Of a stretch of 64,000 nt of DNA, positions 17,418 to 27,273 are shown piece by piece. The stretch comes from Burkholderiales bacterium (GTDB lineage: Bacteria; Pseudomonadota; Gammaproteobacteria; Burkholderiales; Casimicrobiaceae), in assembly GCA_020851235.1 (NCBI GenBank), contig JADZDD010000025.1, positions 310,001 to 374,000 on the forward strand, in the 5' to 3' direction. Position numbers and translations under genes: made by a program. How positions within the stretch are numbered: the first letter of the stretch is position 1; every line of letters starts with the position of its first letter. The notes under the pieces were generated by a model, which was given only the letters and a program-made list of their open reading frames with translations, searched no databases and was not told the origin of the DNA.

Positions 17418-20393
17418 ATGGAACTCCCGCTCCTCATCCTGTTGCCGTTCGTGGGGAGCGTCATCGCTTCGCTGTTCCCCACGCACGCGCGCAATGCGGC
17501 ATCGGGGTTCGCCGGCATCGTCGCGCTCGCCGTCACGATCCTGGTCGCGCGCCTGTACCCCGAGGTGCAGGCGCAAGGCGTCGTCCAGTGGCGGCTTGCG
17601 TGGCTGCCGACGTTGGGTCTCGACTTCGTCGTGCGCCTCGATGGCCTCGCCTGGATGTTCGCGCTCCTCGCCGCAGGCATCGGCTGCCTCGTCACCTTCT
17701 ACGCGCGGTACTACATGTCACCGGAGGACCCGGTGCCGCGCTTCTTCGCATTCCTGCTCGCCTTCATGGGCGCGATGCTCGGGGTGGTCACCGCCGGCAA
17801 TCTCGTCCAGCTCGTCTTCTTCTGGGAAGTCACGAGCATCTACTCGTTCCTGCTCATCGGTTACTGGCACCATCGGCGTGACGCCCGCCGCGGCGCGTAC
17901 ATGTCGCTGGCCGTCACGGGAACCGGAGGTTTCTTGCTCCTGGCCGGAGTCCTCCTCCTCGGGCGCGTCGTCGGGAGCTACGATCTGGACGCCGTGCTGG
18001 GGCAGGGTGCGGCGATTCGCGAGCACGCGCTGTACCCGCTGATCCTCGCACTGGTGCTGGCCGGCGCCTTCACCAAGAGCGCACAGTTTCCTTTCCACTT
18101 CTGGCTGCCACATGCGATGGCGGCGCCGACCCCGGTCTCCGCGTACCTGCACTCGGCGGCGATGGTGAAGGTCGGCGTCTTCCTCCTGATGCGCCTGTGG
18201 TCCGCGCTCGCGGGGACCGAGGCGTGGTTCATCGCGGTCAGTGGGGCGGGCGCGGTGACGCTGCTGCTCGGCGCGTGGTGCGCGATGTTCCAGCGCGACC
18301 TCAAGGGGCTCCTCGCCTACTCGACGATGAGCCACCTGGGCCTCATCACGCTGTTGCTCGGACTCGGCAGTCCGCTCGCCGCGGTCGCCGCCGTGTTCCA
18401 TGCGATGAATCACGCGACGTTCAAGTCGTCGCTGTTCATGGCCGCGGGGATCATCGATCACGAGACCGGGACGCGCGACATGCGCCGGCTGCACGGACTC
18501 TTCCGCGCGATGCCCATCACCGGCACGCTCGCCATCGTCGCGAGTGCCGCGATGGCCGGGGTGCCGCTGTTGAATGGCTTCCTGTCGAAGGAGATGTTCT
18601 TTGCGGAGACGTTCTATCTCGTCGCGCATCCGGCGATCCAGTATGCATTGCCGCTCGTCGCCACGCTCGCCGGAACGTTCGCCGTCGTGTACGCGCTGCG
18701 CGTGGCGCACGGCATCTTCTTCGGCGAGCCGCCGGATCGCCTGCCGCATCCGCCGCACGAGCCGGTGCGCTGGATGCGCGTGCCGATCGAACTGCTCGTG
18801 CTTGCATGCATCGCGGTGGGCGTCGCGCCGGCGCTCGTCATCGGCGACGTCCTCGCCACCGCGGCGCGACCCGTGGTGGGCGGCACGCTGCCGCACTACG
18901 ATCTCGCGCTGTGGCACGGCTTCAACGCGCCGCTGCTCATGAGCCTGCTCGCGACGGTGGGGGGTCTTCTCCTCTACCGTGCGCTCGGAGGTCGCCTGGG
19001 CAGCGCCCGCTTCGACGTTCCGCCGTTCGTTCCGATCGATGGCCAGCGCCTGTTCGAGCGCACGCTTGCGTGGGGCGATCGGATGGCGCGCGCGCTCGCC
19101 CGTCGCATCGTCGTGCGGCGCCTGCAGCCGCAGATCGCGTGGATGATCGTGCTCGCCACCATCGGGGCCGCACTCGCGGTGCGCGAGACCGGGTTGCAGT
19201 GGGGCGATCGGCAGCGCGTGGCCGGGACGTTCGCCGTCGCCGCGCTGTGGACCGTCGGCGTGGCGAGCGCGGTGGCGGCGGCGTGGCTCGCGAAACTCCA
19301 TCGCTTCGCGGCACTCACGATGCTCGGAGTGACCGGGCTCATGGTGTGCATCACCTTCGTGCTCTTCTCGGCGCCCGACCTCGCGCTGACGCAACTCGTC
19401 GTCGAATCCGTCACCGTCGTGCTGTTCCTGCTCGGCCTGCGCTGGCTGCCCAAGCGCCAGCCCGGACTCGCACCCGAGGCGTCGCCGCGCCAGCGGCTGC
19501 GGCGCGCCCGCGACCTCGTCCTCGCCGTGGCCGCCGGCGCCGGCCTCGCGACGCTTTCCTACGCGCTCCTGACCCGCCCGGCGCCGCAGAGCATCTCGCC
19601 GTTCTTCCTCGATCGTGCGCTGCCCGAAGGAGGCGGGACCAACGTCATCAACGTGATGCTGGTCGACTTTCGCAGCTTCGATACGCTGGGCGAGATCACC
19701 GTCCTCGGTGCCGCCGCACTCACCGTGTACGCGCTCCTGCGCCGGTTCCGGCCGCCACGCGAGGCGATCGCAATGCCCGCGCAACAGCGCGTCGTGCTCG
19801 AGGTCGCTGCCACCGATCTCGTGGCGCCGCAAACGGATGCCGCGGCGCTCACCGGATACCTCAAGGTGCCGGCGGTCCTCGCCCGTCTCATGCTCCCCCT
19901 GGCCGTCCTGGTGGCGCTGCACCTGTTCCTGCGCGGGCACAACCTCCCCGGAGGCGGCTTCGTCGCCGGGCTCGTCGTGGCGATCGCCTTCATCATGCAG
20001 TACCTCGTCGCGGGCGCGTCGTGGATCGAGGCGCGCCTGACGCTCAACCCTGCACGCTGGATCGCGGTGGGATTGCTCACCGCCACCCTGACCGGTGCCG
20101 GCGCGTGGGCCGTCGGCTATCCGTTCCTCACCACGCACACCGCGCACGTCGACCTGCCGCTCGTGGGGGAAATGCATATCCCGAGCGCGCTCTTTTTCGA
20201 CGTCGGGGTGTTTGCGGTGGTGACCGGTTCGACCTTGCTCGTCCTGCTCGCGCTGGCGCACCAGTCGATTCGCGCCCGGCGCGCGCAGGCCGCGGCGCGC
20301 GCCGACGCGCTTGCCGCCGCCGGCACGGCGGCGATCGCAACGACCGCAGCGGGTGCGCCCGTGGCGACGACGCTGCGTCCGGTCGAGGGCTGA
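17418..20393 (+). CDS. Monovalent cation/H+ antiporter, fused A/B subunit (MrpA/PhaAB type)
   Basis: NuoL-like core (SAAMVKVGVFLLMRL, STMSHLGLITLLLGLGS) with C-terminal MrpB-type domain (LFLRGHNLPGGGFVAGLV); first gene of an A(B)CDEFG cluster. Confidence 0.92.
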   Translation: MELPLLILLPFVGSVIASLFPTHARNAASGFAGIVALAVTILVARLYPEVQAQGVVQWRLAWLPTLGLDFVVRLDGLAWMFALLAAGIGCLVTFYARYYMSPEDPVPRFFAFLLAFMGAMLGVVTAGNLVQLVFFWEVTSIYSFLLIGYWHHRRDARRGAYMSLAVTGTGGFLLLAGVLLLGRVVGSYDLDAVLGQGAAIREHALYPLILALVLAGAFTKSAQFPFHFWLPHAMAAPTPVSAYLHSAAMVKVGVFLLMRLWSALAGTEAWFIAVSGAGAVTLLLGAWCAMFQRDLKGLLAYSTMSHLGLITLLLGLGSPLAAVAAVFHAMNHATFKSSLFMAAGIIDHETGTRDMRRLHGLFRAMPITGTLAIVASAAMAGVPLLNGFLSKEMFFAETFYLVAHPAIQYALPLVATLAGTFAVVYALRVAHGIFFGEPPDRLPHPPHEPVRWMRVPIELLVLACIAVGVAPALVIGDVLATAARPVVGGTLPHYDLALWHGFNAPLLMSLLATVGGLLLYRALGGRLGSARFDVPPFVPIDGQRLFERTLAWGDRMARALARRIVVRRLQPQIAWMIVLATIGAALAVRETGLQWGDRQRVAGTFAVAALWTVGVASAVAAAWLAKLHRFAALTMLGVTGLMVCITFVLFSAPDLALTQLVVESVTVVLFLLGLRWLPKRQPGLAPEASPRQRLRRARDLVLAVAAGAGLATLSYALLTRPAPQSISPFFLDRALPEGGGTNVINVMLVDFRSFDTLGEITVLGAAALTVYALLRRFRPPREAIAMPAQQRVVLEVAATDLVAPQTDAAALTGYLKVPAVLARLMLPLAVLVALHLFLRGHNLPGGGFVAGLVVAIAFIMQYLVAGASWIEARLTLNPARWIAVGLLTATLTGAGAWAVGYPFLTTHTAHVDLPLVGEMHIPSALFFDVGVFAVVTGSTLLVLLALAHQSIRARRAQAAARADALAAAGTAAIATTAAGAPVATTLRPVEG

Positions 20394-20396
20394 CGC

Positions 20397-20741
20397 GTGG
20401 AAATCCTGCTCTCGATCGCGATCGGCGTCCTGGGCGCGTGCGGCGTGTGGCTCGTGCTGCGACCGCGGACCTTCCAGGTCCTCATGGGACTGTCGCTCCT
20501 GAGTTACGCGGTGAACCTCTTTCTCTTCAGCATGGGGAGCCTGTCGATCGGCCACGAGCCGATCGTGGCGCCGGGCCGCACCGCCGATCTTGCGCACTAC
20601 ACCGATCCGATGGTGCAGGCGCTGGTGCTCACGGCGATCGTGATCGGGTTTGCCACGACCGCGCTCTTCCTCGTCGTGCTGCTCGCGCTGCGCGGCCTGA
20701 GCGACAGCGATCACGTCGACGGTGAGGCCGATCCCTCATGA
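20397..20741 (+). CDS. Na+/H+ antiporter subunit C (MrpC type)
   Basis: NuoK-like VLRPRTFQVLMGLSLLSYAVNLFLFSMG...DPMVQALVLTAIVIGFATTALFLVVLLAL; GTG start. Confidence 0.9.
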   Translation: MEILLSIAIGVLGACGVWLVLRPRTFQVLMGLSLLSYAVNLFLFSMGSLSIGHEPIVAPGRTADLAHYTDPMVQALVLTAIVIGFATTALFLVVLLALRGLSDSDHVDGEADPS

Positions 20742-22453
20742 TGTCGGCATTCCTTGCCACGATCGCCGCGGCCGTCGCGCCGTGGATGCCGCATCTCGTG
20801 GTCGTCCCGGTCGTGCTGCCGCTCGTCGCGGCCGCGCTGTTGCTCGTCATCGGCGAGGGTCGTCGCGGCTGGCTCGTCGCTGGCAGCCTCACTGCCACTG
20901 CCACCACCTTGGCCGTCGCGATCGCGCTCGTCGCCTGGGTCGACGCCAAGGGCGCGACGCCGGCCATTGCGGTCTACCTCCCCGCCAACTGGGACGTCCC
21001 CTTCGGCATCGTGCTCGTCGCCGATCGGCTGTCGGCTCTCATGCTCGCCGTCACGGCGGGGGTCGCCGTCTGCGCGCTCGTTTTCGCCGTGGCGCGCTGG
21101 CAGCGCGCGGGCGTGTATTTCCACCCGCTCTTCCAGCTCCAGGTGATGGGCATCAACGGCGCGTTCCTGACCGCGGACCTGTTCAACCTCTTCGTCTTCG
21201 TCGAGGTCATGCTCACCGCCTCGTATGCGCTGCTCCTGCACGGGTCGGGGCGCTCGCGCGTGCAGGCGAGCCTGCATTACATCGCGATCAACCTGGTCGC
21301 CTCGGCGCTGTTCCTGCTGGGCGTGGCGATGATCTACGGGATCTCGGGGACGCTCGGCATGGCCGACGTGGCGCAAAAGCTTCCGGCGATTCCGGCGCAC
21401 GACCGCGGCCTCCTGTACGCGGGCGCGGCGCTCCTGGGCATCGCGCTCCTCACCAAGGCGGCCGTGTGGCCGCTCAACTTCTGGCTCGTCCCGGCGTACT
21501 CCGTCGCGGCCGCGCCCGTGGCGGCGATCTTCGTGCTGCTCACCAAGGTCGGCTTCTACGCGATCCTGCGGTTGTGGACGCTCTTCCTCGCACCGCACGG
21601 CGACTCCGCCGCGCGCTTCGGCGCCGACGCGCTGGTGCTGGGAGGGCTTGCGACCATCGCCATTGCCGCGGTCGTCATGATCGTGTCGCGCAACGTCCGC
21701 CGGCTCGCTGCCCTCGCGGCAATGATGTCCACGGGGACGCTCGTGGCGGTGCTGGGCTTCGGCAGCGCCGAACTCCTGGGAGGCGCGCTCTACTATCTTC
21801 TCGGGTCGACACTCGCGGTGGCGACGCTCTTCCTGCTCGCCGATCTCGTCGAGCGCGCGCGCGAGCGGGGCACCGATGCCACTGCCGACGAGGACATTGC
21901 CGAGCCGCCGCCGTTTTCCTTCGACGGCCGTGGCGTCACCGGGCACGTCAACCTCGACGACGAGGAAGCAGCCCTCATCGGTCGTCCCATTCCCATCGCG
22001 CTCGCGTTCCTGGGTCTTACCTTCATCGTTTGCGTGCTCCTCATCGCCGGCGTGCCGCCGCTCGCGGGCTTCCTCGCCAAGTTCACGATGCTGGCCGCGC
22101 TCGTGGGACGCGACGGCGATGCCGTGTCGCTGCTGCGATGGGCCGTGGTCGTCGTCATGATCGCCTCGAGCCTCGTCGCGCTGCTCGTGCTCGTGCGCAC
22201 CGGCGCCCGCTATTTCTGGGCGCCGCAGGGGCGTGCCGCACCCCGCCTTGCGGTCATCGAGTGCCTGCCCATCGGCGGGCTCGTCGCCGCCGTCGTGTGG
22301 ATTACGGTGGCTGCCGGCCCGATGCTGCGCTACACCACCGTGGCAGCCGAACACGTGCTCGATGCCTCGGAATACGTGCAGGCCGTCGCGAGAACCCGGG
22401 CCGTGCCGAGCCCGACCCACGACTCGCGCCCCGGCGGCGGGGCCGTCCGATGA
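20738..22453 (+). CDS. Na+/H+ antiporter subunit D (MrpD type)
   Basis: NuoN/M-like; VMGINGAFLTADLFNLFVFVEVMLTASYALLLHG; overlaps subunit C. Confidence 0.92.
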   Translation: MMSAFLATIAAAVAPWMPHLVVVPVVLPLVAAALLLVIGEGRRGWLVAGSLTATATTLAVAIALVAWVDAKGATPAIAVYLPANWDVPFGIVLVADRLSALMLAVTAGVAVCALVFAVARWQRAGVYFHPLFQLQVMGINGAFLTADLFNLFVFVEVMLTASYALLLHGSGRSRVQASLHYIAINLVASALFLLGVAMIYGISGTLGMADVAQKLPAIPAHDRGLLYAGAALLGIALLTKAAVWPLNFWLVPAYSVAAAPVAAIFVLLTKVGFYAILRLWTLFLAPHGDSAARFGADALVLGGLATIAIAAVVMIVSRNVRRLAALAAMMSTGTLVAVLGFGSAELLGGALYYLLGSTLAVATLFLLADLVERARERGTDATADEDIAEPPPFSFDGRGVTGHVNLDDEEAALIGRPIPIALAFLGLTFIVCVLLIAGVPPLAGFLAKFTMLAALVGRDGDAVSLLRWAVVVVMIASSLVALLVLVRTGARYFWAPQGRAAPRLAVIECLPIGGLVAAVVWITVAAGPMLRYTTVAAEHVLDASEYVQAVARTRAVPSPTHDSRPGGGAVR

Positions 22454-22935
22454 AGCGCGTCTTTCCGGCACCCCTCGTCTCGGTGTCCCTGTTCGCGATG
22501 TGGCTCGTGCTGCAGGGCTCGCTCGCGGCGGGCGATCTCCTCCTCGCCGCGGCATGCGCGATCGCGATCCCCGTCGCCTGCGCGCCGTTGCGACCGCTGC
22601 CGGTGCGCATCCGGCATCCGATCGTCATCGCCCGCTTGATCCTCGTGGTCGGCTACGACGTCCTGCGCTCGAACCTCGCCGTCGCGTTCGGCGTGCTGCG
22701 CAGCCCATGGCGCGCCCCGCGCAGCGCCTTCGTGCGCATTCCCCTCGACATCACCGATCCCAACGCGCTCGCCTCGCTGTGCATGATCACGACCGTGATC
22801 CCGGGCACGGTGTGGACCGAATACGTCGACGGGCATGGCCTCCTCCTGCACGTGTTCGAGGTCGACGACCCGGCGAGCTTCATCGCCGAATTCAAGGCAC
22901 GCTACGAGCGGCCCTTGCAGGAGATCTTCGAATGA
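22450..22935 (+). CDS. Na+/H+ antiporter subunit E (MrpE type)
   Basis: DVLRSNLAVAFGVL...VRIPLDITDPNALASLCMITTVIPGTVWTE. Confidence 0.9.
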   Translation: MKRVFPAPLVSVSLFAMWLVLQGSLAAGDLLLAAACAIAIPVACAPLRPLPVRIRHPIVIARLILVVGYDVLRSNLAVAFGVLRSPWRAPRSAFVRIPLDITDPNALASLCMITTVIPGTVWTEYVDGHGLLLHVFEVDDPASFIAEFKARYERPLQEIFE

Positions 22936-23210
22936 CCGCTCTCGTCACTGCGGCCGTTGCCGTCGCGCTGTCGTGCTATGCCGTCGCGATCGCGCTCGCC
23001 TTCGTGCGGCTCGTGCGCGGGCCGGCAGCACAGGACCGCGTGCTCGCGCTCGACTTCATCTACATCAACGGCATGCTGATCGTCCTCGTCCTCGGGGTGC
23101 GCTATGGCAGCAGCATGTACTTCGAGTCGGCGCTCCTGATCGCGCTCGTCGGCTTCGTGAGCTCGGCCGCGCTCGCCAAGTTCCTGCTTCGCGGCGAGGT
23201 CATCGAATGA
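22932..23210 (+). CDS. Na+/H+ antiporter subunit F (MrpF type)
   Basis: LVRGPAAQDRVLALDFIYINGMLIVLVLGV; 4-bp overlap with subunit E. Confidence 0.9.
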   Translation: MTALVTAAVAVALSCYAVAIALAFVRLVRGPAAQDRVLALDFIYINGMLIVLVLGVRYGSSMYFESALLIALVGFVSSAALAKFLLRGEVIE

Positions 23211-23554
23211 CGTTCGCCGCGTCGCTTGCCGAGGTCGCGATCGCGCTCCTGCTCGTGGCAGGCGGCCTCTTCGCGTTGATCGCCGCGATCGGCCTCGTGC
23301 GCCTGCCGACGTTCTTCATCCGCATGCACCCGCCGGCGATCGCCAACACGCTCGCCGTGTGGTGCACCGCACTCGCGGTGATCGTTCACTTCCTCGTGCT
23401 CGAGGGACGCCTCGCGCTGTACGTGTGGCTCATCCCGATCCTGCTGTCGATCACGGCGCCGATCACCACCGCGTTCCTGTCACGGGCGGCGCTGTTTCGT
23501 GAGCGGCAGCGCGGCGGCGACGTGCCGCCACCGCCGGGAGGCGGGCCGCTCTAG
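23207..23554 (+). CDS. Na+/H+ antiporter subunit G (MrpG type)
   Basis: LVAGGLFALIAAIGLVRLPTFFIRMHPPAIANTLAVWC; 4-bp overlap with subunit F. Confidence 0.9.
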   Translation: MTFAASLAEVAIALLLVAGGLFALIAAIGLVRLPTFFIRMHPPAIANTLAVWCTALAVIVHFLVLEGRLALYVWLIPILLSITAPITTAFLSRAALFRERQRGGDVPPPPGGGPL

Positions 23555-23576
23555 ACGGTTGCCGCGGGGTGGGCGG

Positions 23577-24524
23577 CTACGTCGCCGCCCGCAGCGTCTC
23601 GCCGTCGAGCAAGCCCGCGAACTGCGCGAGACGGCGCAGTTCGGCGCGCTCGGCGTCGTCGATCCCCAGTTGCGGTGCGCGCACCGTCGGGTGCGCGATG
23701 AGACCCTGCATCGTGAGCACCTCCTTCATGCGCGGCCGGTAGTCGCGGATCGGATTGCGCCAGGCGAAGCGGGCAAGGGGTCCCAGCCGATCCCAGATCG
23801 CGAAGGCGCGGGTGAAGTCGTGCGCGGCGGCCGCCCGCTGCATCTCGACCAGTTCGCGCGTGGCCGTGGCCGCGAAGCCGATGAGTGCACCGTCGCAGCC
23901 CATGACCATCGCCTCGCAGATGAAGGTGTCGCTGCCGGTGAGGATGCCGAGCTTGCGCGGCAGGCCGCGCGCCGCGGCGATCGTCTCGACCGTCTTCGTC
24001 GTATCGAACGAGGCCTCCTTGAGACCGATCACCTGCGGGATCGCGCACAGTTCGCCGAGCGTCTCCGGCGGGAAGTCGGGACCGAACGCCTTCGGGAACT
24101 GGAACGCGATCATCGGCAGGCCGACCCCGTCGGCGATCGCACGGTGATAGGCGGTGATCATCGCGGTCGGCACGGGGTTGCCGAGAAACGTCGGGAAGGG
24201 CGGGAAGATGGCAAGTCCCTGCGCCCCCGCCGCCTTGAGTTCGTTGCCCCAATGCACGGCCGAACGCGTCGACCCCGCGATGAGGCCCGACAGGAGGGGC
24301 ACCGCGCCGGCGATGACCTCGCCACAGACGTGCAACACCTGCAGTTGCTCGTCGTGATCGAGCGTCGGACCCTCGCTCGCGTCCATGTTCATCGCGATCG
24401 CGGCCGGCTTCTGGAGCGCAATCCACCGGATGTAGCGGCGCAGCGAATCCCAATCGATCGACTCGTCGGGCAGCATCGGCAGGACGGGGGCGGCGACGAT
24501 GCCCTTTAGCGGGATGAGCGACAT
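23577..24524 (-). CDS. DapA/dihydrodipicolinate synthase-superfamily protein, atypical active site
   Basis: TIM-barrel aldolase family with Schiff-base Lys context GLKEASFD; NMDASEGPTL in place of GTTGE and IAFQFPKAFG in place of LYNxPxRTG. Confidence 0.82.
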   Translation of the reverse strand: MSLIPLKGIVAAPVLPMLPDESIDWDSLRRYIRWIALQKPAAIAMNMDASEGPTLDHDEQLQVLHVCGEVIAGAVPLLSGLIAGSTRSAVHWGNELKAAGAQGLAIFPPFPTFLGNPVPTAMITAYHRAIADGVGLPMIAFQFPKAFGPDFPPETLGELCAIPQVIGLKEASFDTTKTVETIAAARGLPRKLGILTGSDTFICEAMVMGCDGALIGFAATATRELVEMQRAAAAHDFTRAFAIWDRLGPLARFAWRNPIRDYRPRMKEVLTMQGLIAHPTVRAPQLGIDDAERAELRRLAQFAGLLDGETLRAAT

Positions 24525-24528
24525 GGCG

Positions 24529-25386
24529 TTACTCCTGGCCGATGGGGCGCGCCGCGCCGTGCAACACGCCGCGCGCGAGGAAGATCTCGGTGATGGCCTC
24601 CGTGGCTCGCGTGAACTCGGGCGCGCGACGCGCGTCGAGCCCGCGGGGGCGCGGCAGGCCGACGTCGAGGATACGCTCGATGCGTCCCGGGCGCGGCGAC
24701 ATCACGACGACGCGGTCGGCGAGCAGCACCGCCTCGTCGATCGAATGCGTGATGAAGAGCACCGTCTTGCGCGTGGCGAGCCACAGCGCCTCGAGATCGA
24801 GGCGGATCTGCTCGCGCGTGAGCGCATCGAGTGCGCCGAACGGCTCGTCCATGAGCAGCAGCGGCGCATCGTGGATGAGCGCCCGCGCGATGGCCACCCG
24901 CTTGCGCATCCCGCCGGAGAGTTCGTGCGGGTAGCGATCGCCGAAATCGGCAAGCCCCACCTGCGTGAGAAGCCGCCGTGCCCGGTCGCGGTAGGCGGCA
25001 GGGTCGAGCCCGCGCAGCTCGACCTGCACGAGCACGTTGGCAAGCGCGGTGCGCCAATCGAGGAGCACCGGGCTCTGGAACACGATGCCGAGGTTGGTCT
25101 GCGGCCGGTCGACGACGCGGCCGTCGACGCGCACCTCGCCGGTGCTCGCGAGGTGCAGGCCGGCGACGAGGCGCAGCAGCGTGCTCTTGCCGCAGCCCGA
25201 AGGTCCCACGATCGCGAGGAACTCGCCCTCGCGGATCGTGAGGTCCACGCGATCGAGCGCGCGCGTCTCCTCGCGGCCGGCGCGCCGATAGACCTTGGTG
25301 ACGCCGGTGAGCGCGACGTACGGTGGCGACGCATCCGTCGCCGCGACGATGCGGGTGGCCGCGGTGGCGACCGACGGTGCCGTCAC
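24529..25386 (-). CDS. ABC transporter ATP-binding protein (SsuB/TauB-like)
   Basis: VGPSGCGKSTLLRLVAGL, YPHELSGGMRKRVAIARALIHDAPLLLMDEPFGALDALTRE; GTG start overlapping the upstream stop. Confidence 0.9.
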   Translation of the reverse strand: MTAPSVATAATRIVAATDASPPYVALTGVTKVYRRAGREETRALDRVDLTIREGEFLAIVGPSGCGKSTLLRLVAGLHLASTGEVRVDGRVVDRPQTNLGIVFQSPVLLDWRTALANVLVQVELRGLDPAAYRDRARRLLTQVGLADFGDRYPHELSGGMRKRVAIARALIHDAPLLLMDEPFGALDALTREQIRLDLEALWLATRKTVLFITHSIDEAVLLADRVVVMSPRPGRIERILDVGLPRPRGLDARRAPEFTRATEAITEIFLARGVLHGAARPIGQE

Positions 25387-26369
25387 TTCGGCAGGAACTC
25401 GTTGGTGTGGAAGAACGTCCACGGCTTGTCGGTCGCGATGTCGCGGTAGTTCTTCAGGATGGAGAGCGTCTGCTCCCAGTCGGCCTGCGCGCCCCAGCCG
25501 ATGCGGCCCTTCGAGTTCTTCGACTCGAGCAATCCCAGGTCGACCATGAGCTGGTCGAGCGTCGACTGTCGATTGAGATCGGGCTTCGCCTTCATTGCGG
25601 CGTCGACGGCGGCGCCGGGATTCTTCTTCGCCTCCTCCCACGACTTGACCGACGCCTTGACGAAGCGCCGCACCAGGTCCGGATTCTTCCTGATGGTGTC
25701 GCCCGTGGTCATGATCGTCATGCCGACCGTATTGACGCCGAAGTCGGCGTAGGGCATCGCGACCGGATTGCCGCCCTTGTACTTGATGAGAAAGTACTGG
25801 TCGTCGACGCCGCCCAGCAAGGCGTCGGTCTTCTTTTCCAGGACCGCGACGATCTTCGCCGTCGGGTCGACCTGGACCAGCGTGATCTTGCCGCAGTCGA
25901 CGTTGTTCACCTTGCACACCGCCTGCAGGAGCTGGCCGAGCGGGTCGCCCGGCGTGACCGCGACCTTCTTGCCGGGAAGGTCCTGGGGCTTCCTGATCGG
26001 GACGTCGGCGAGCGAGATCACGGCGTACGACGAGGTGTTGAGCAGCGACATCACGCTCTTGATGTCCGCACCCTTGGTCGCGGTGGTGATGACCGAGGAC
26101 GAATCGGCCATGCCGAACGTGTCCGATCCCGCGGCGACGACCTGCACCGTGTTCCCCGAGCCGCGTCCCTCGTTGATCGTGAGGTCGATGCCCTCGTCGG
26201 CGAAGTAGCCCTTGTCCTTGCCGTAGTAGAACGGCACGTGCAGCCCGCCCAGGTACCAGTTGAGGCGCAGCGAGACCTTGTCGGGCGTCTTCGTTTGCGC
26301 CTGCGCGAGCGGCACGGCGGCAAGCGTGACGGCGGCAGCGGCGAGCACTGCAATGCGAGTCCATTTCAT
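25383..26369 (-). CDS. ABC transporter substrate-binding protein, NMT1/SsuA-like
   Basis: Signal peptide then KVSLRLNWYLGGLHVPFYYGKDKGYFADEGIDLTINEGRGSGNTVQVVAAGSDTFGMAD. Confidence 0.9.
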   Translation of the reverse strand: MKWTRIAVLAAAAVTLAAVPLAQAQTKTPDKVSLRLNWYLGGLHVPFYYGKDKGYFADEGIDLTINEGRGSGNTVQVVAAGSDTFGMADSSSVITTATKGADIKSVMSLLNTSSYAVISLADVPIRKPQDLPGKKVAVTPGDPLGQLLQAVCKVNNVDCGKITLVQVDPTAKIVAVLEKKTDALLGGVDDQYFLIKYKGGNPVAMPYADFGVNTVGMTIMTTGDTIRKNPDLVRRFVKASVKSWEEAKKNPGAAVDAAMKAKPDLNRQSTLDQLMVDLGLLESKNSKGRIGWGAQADWEQTLSILKNYRDIATDKPWTFFHTNEFLPK

Positions 26370-26460
26370 GGCGTCTTCCTTCGGGTGAGTCCCGCAAATC
26401 GCGGTGGTGGGGAGGTCTCGGGGCCACTGCGCGCAAGGCTCGCCGGCCCGGCGCGTGCCG

Positions 26461-27273
26461 TCAAAGCGTGGCGTCCTTCGCGGTGGCCTGCTGCGACACG
26501 TGCCAGGGAATGGCGAGGCGTTCGACGACTTCCACGGCGTAGTACACGACGAGCCCGATGAGCGACAGGATGACGATCGTGGCGAAGACCATCGGCGTGT
26601 CGAGCTGCCCGTTGTACTGGAGCAGGAGGTAACCCAACCCGCGGTCGGAGGCGACGAACTCGGCGACGACCGCAGCGGTGGCAGCGAGCGCCGCGCCGAC
26701 CTTGAGTCCGGTGAAGATGTGCGGCAGCGCCTGCGGCAGGCGGATCTTGCGAAACAGCGTCCAGCCGGAGGCGCCGGTGGTGCGCGCGAAGTCCATGATG
26801 TCGGCGTCGGCGCTCTTGAATCCGGCGATGCTCGACACGACGATCGGGAAGAACGAAAGGAGGAAGACGAGCAGGAGTTTCGGCGTGAAGCCGAACCCGA
26901 ACCAGATGATGAACAGCGGCGCGATCGCGATCTTGGGAATGATCTGCAGGAAGACGATCACCGGATAGACCGCCTCCTCCATGAAGCGCGAATACGCGAC
27001 GGCGAGCGCCAGGGGAACGCTCACCACCACGGCGAGCGCGTAGCCGGCAAGGATCTCCTGCGTCGTCACCCACGCACCCAGTGCCACGGTGTCGTGACGC
27101 TTCCAGAACTCGGTCCAGATCGTCGATGGTGGCGGCAGCAGGTACTCCTTGATCCCCGTGACGCGCACCGCGACCTCCCAGACGACGAAGAGCGCCACGA
27201 AGATGAGGAGCGCGGCGCCGCGCGTGCGCACCCAGGCGACGAAGCTCCTCGCCGCACCCTGCTCGCCCGGCAT
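26461..27273 (-). CDS. ABC transporter permease (SsuC/TauC-like)
   Basis: LPPPSTIWTEFWK...FIIWFGFGFTPKLLLVFLLSFFPIVVSSIAGFKSADADIMDFART, BPD-type membrane domain. Confidence 0.9.
   Translation of the reverse strand: MPGEQGAARSFVAWVRTRGAALLIFVALFVVWEVAVRVTGIKEYLLPPPSTIWTEFWKRHDTVALGAWVTTQEILAGYALAVVVSVPLALAVAYSRFMEEAVYPVIVFLQIIPKIAIAPLFIIWFGFGFTPKLLLVFLLSFFPIVVSSIAGFKSADADIMDFARTTGASGWTLFRKIRLPQALPHIFTGLKVGAALAATAAVVAEFVASDRGLGYLLLQYNGQLDTPMVFATIVILSLIGLVVYYAVEVVERLAIPWHVSQQATAKDATL

Noticed and set aside
17718-20714. 998-aa minus-strand ORF
   Set aside because: Entirely antisense to the Mrp A/B subunit gene; charged low-complexity translation, no family motifs.
25387-26436. N-terminal extension of the 635-aa ORF 24529..26436
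   Set aside because: Out-of-frame read of the substrate-binding protein gene; ATPase starts at the GTG overlapping its stop.
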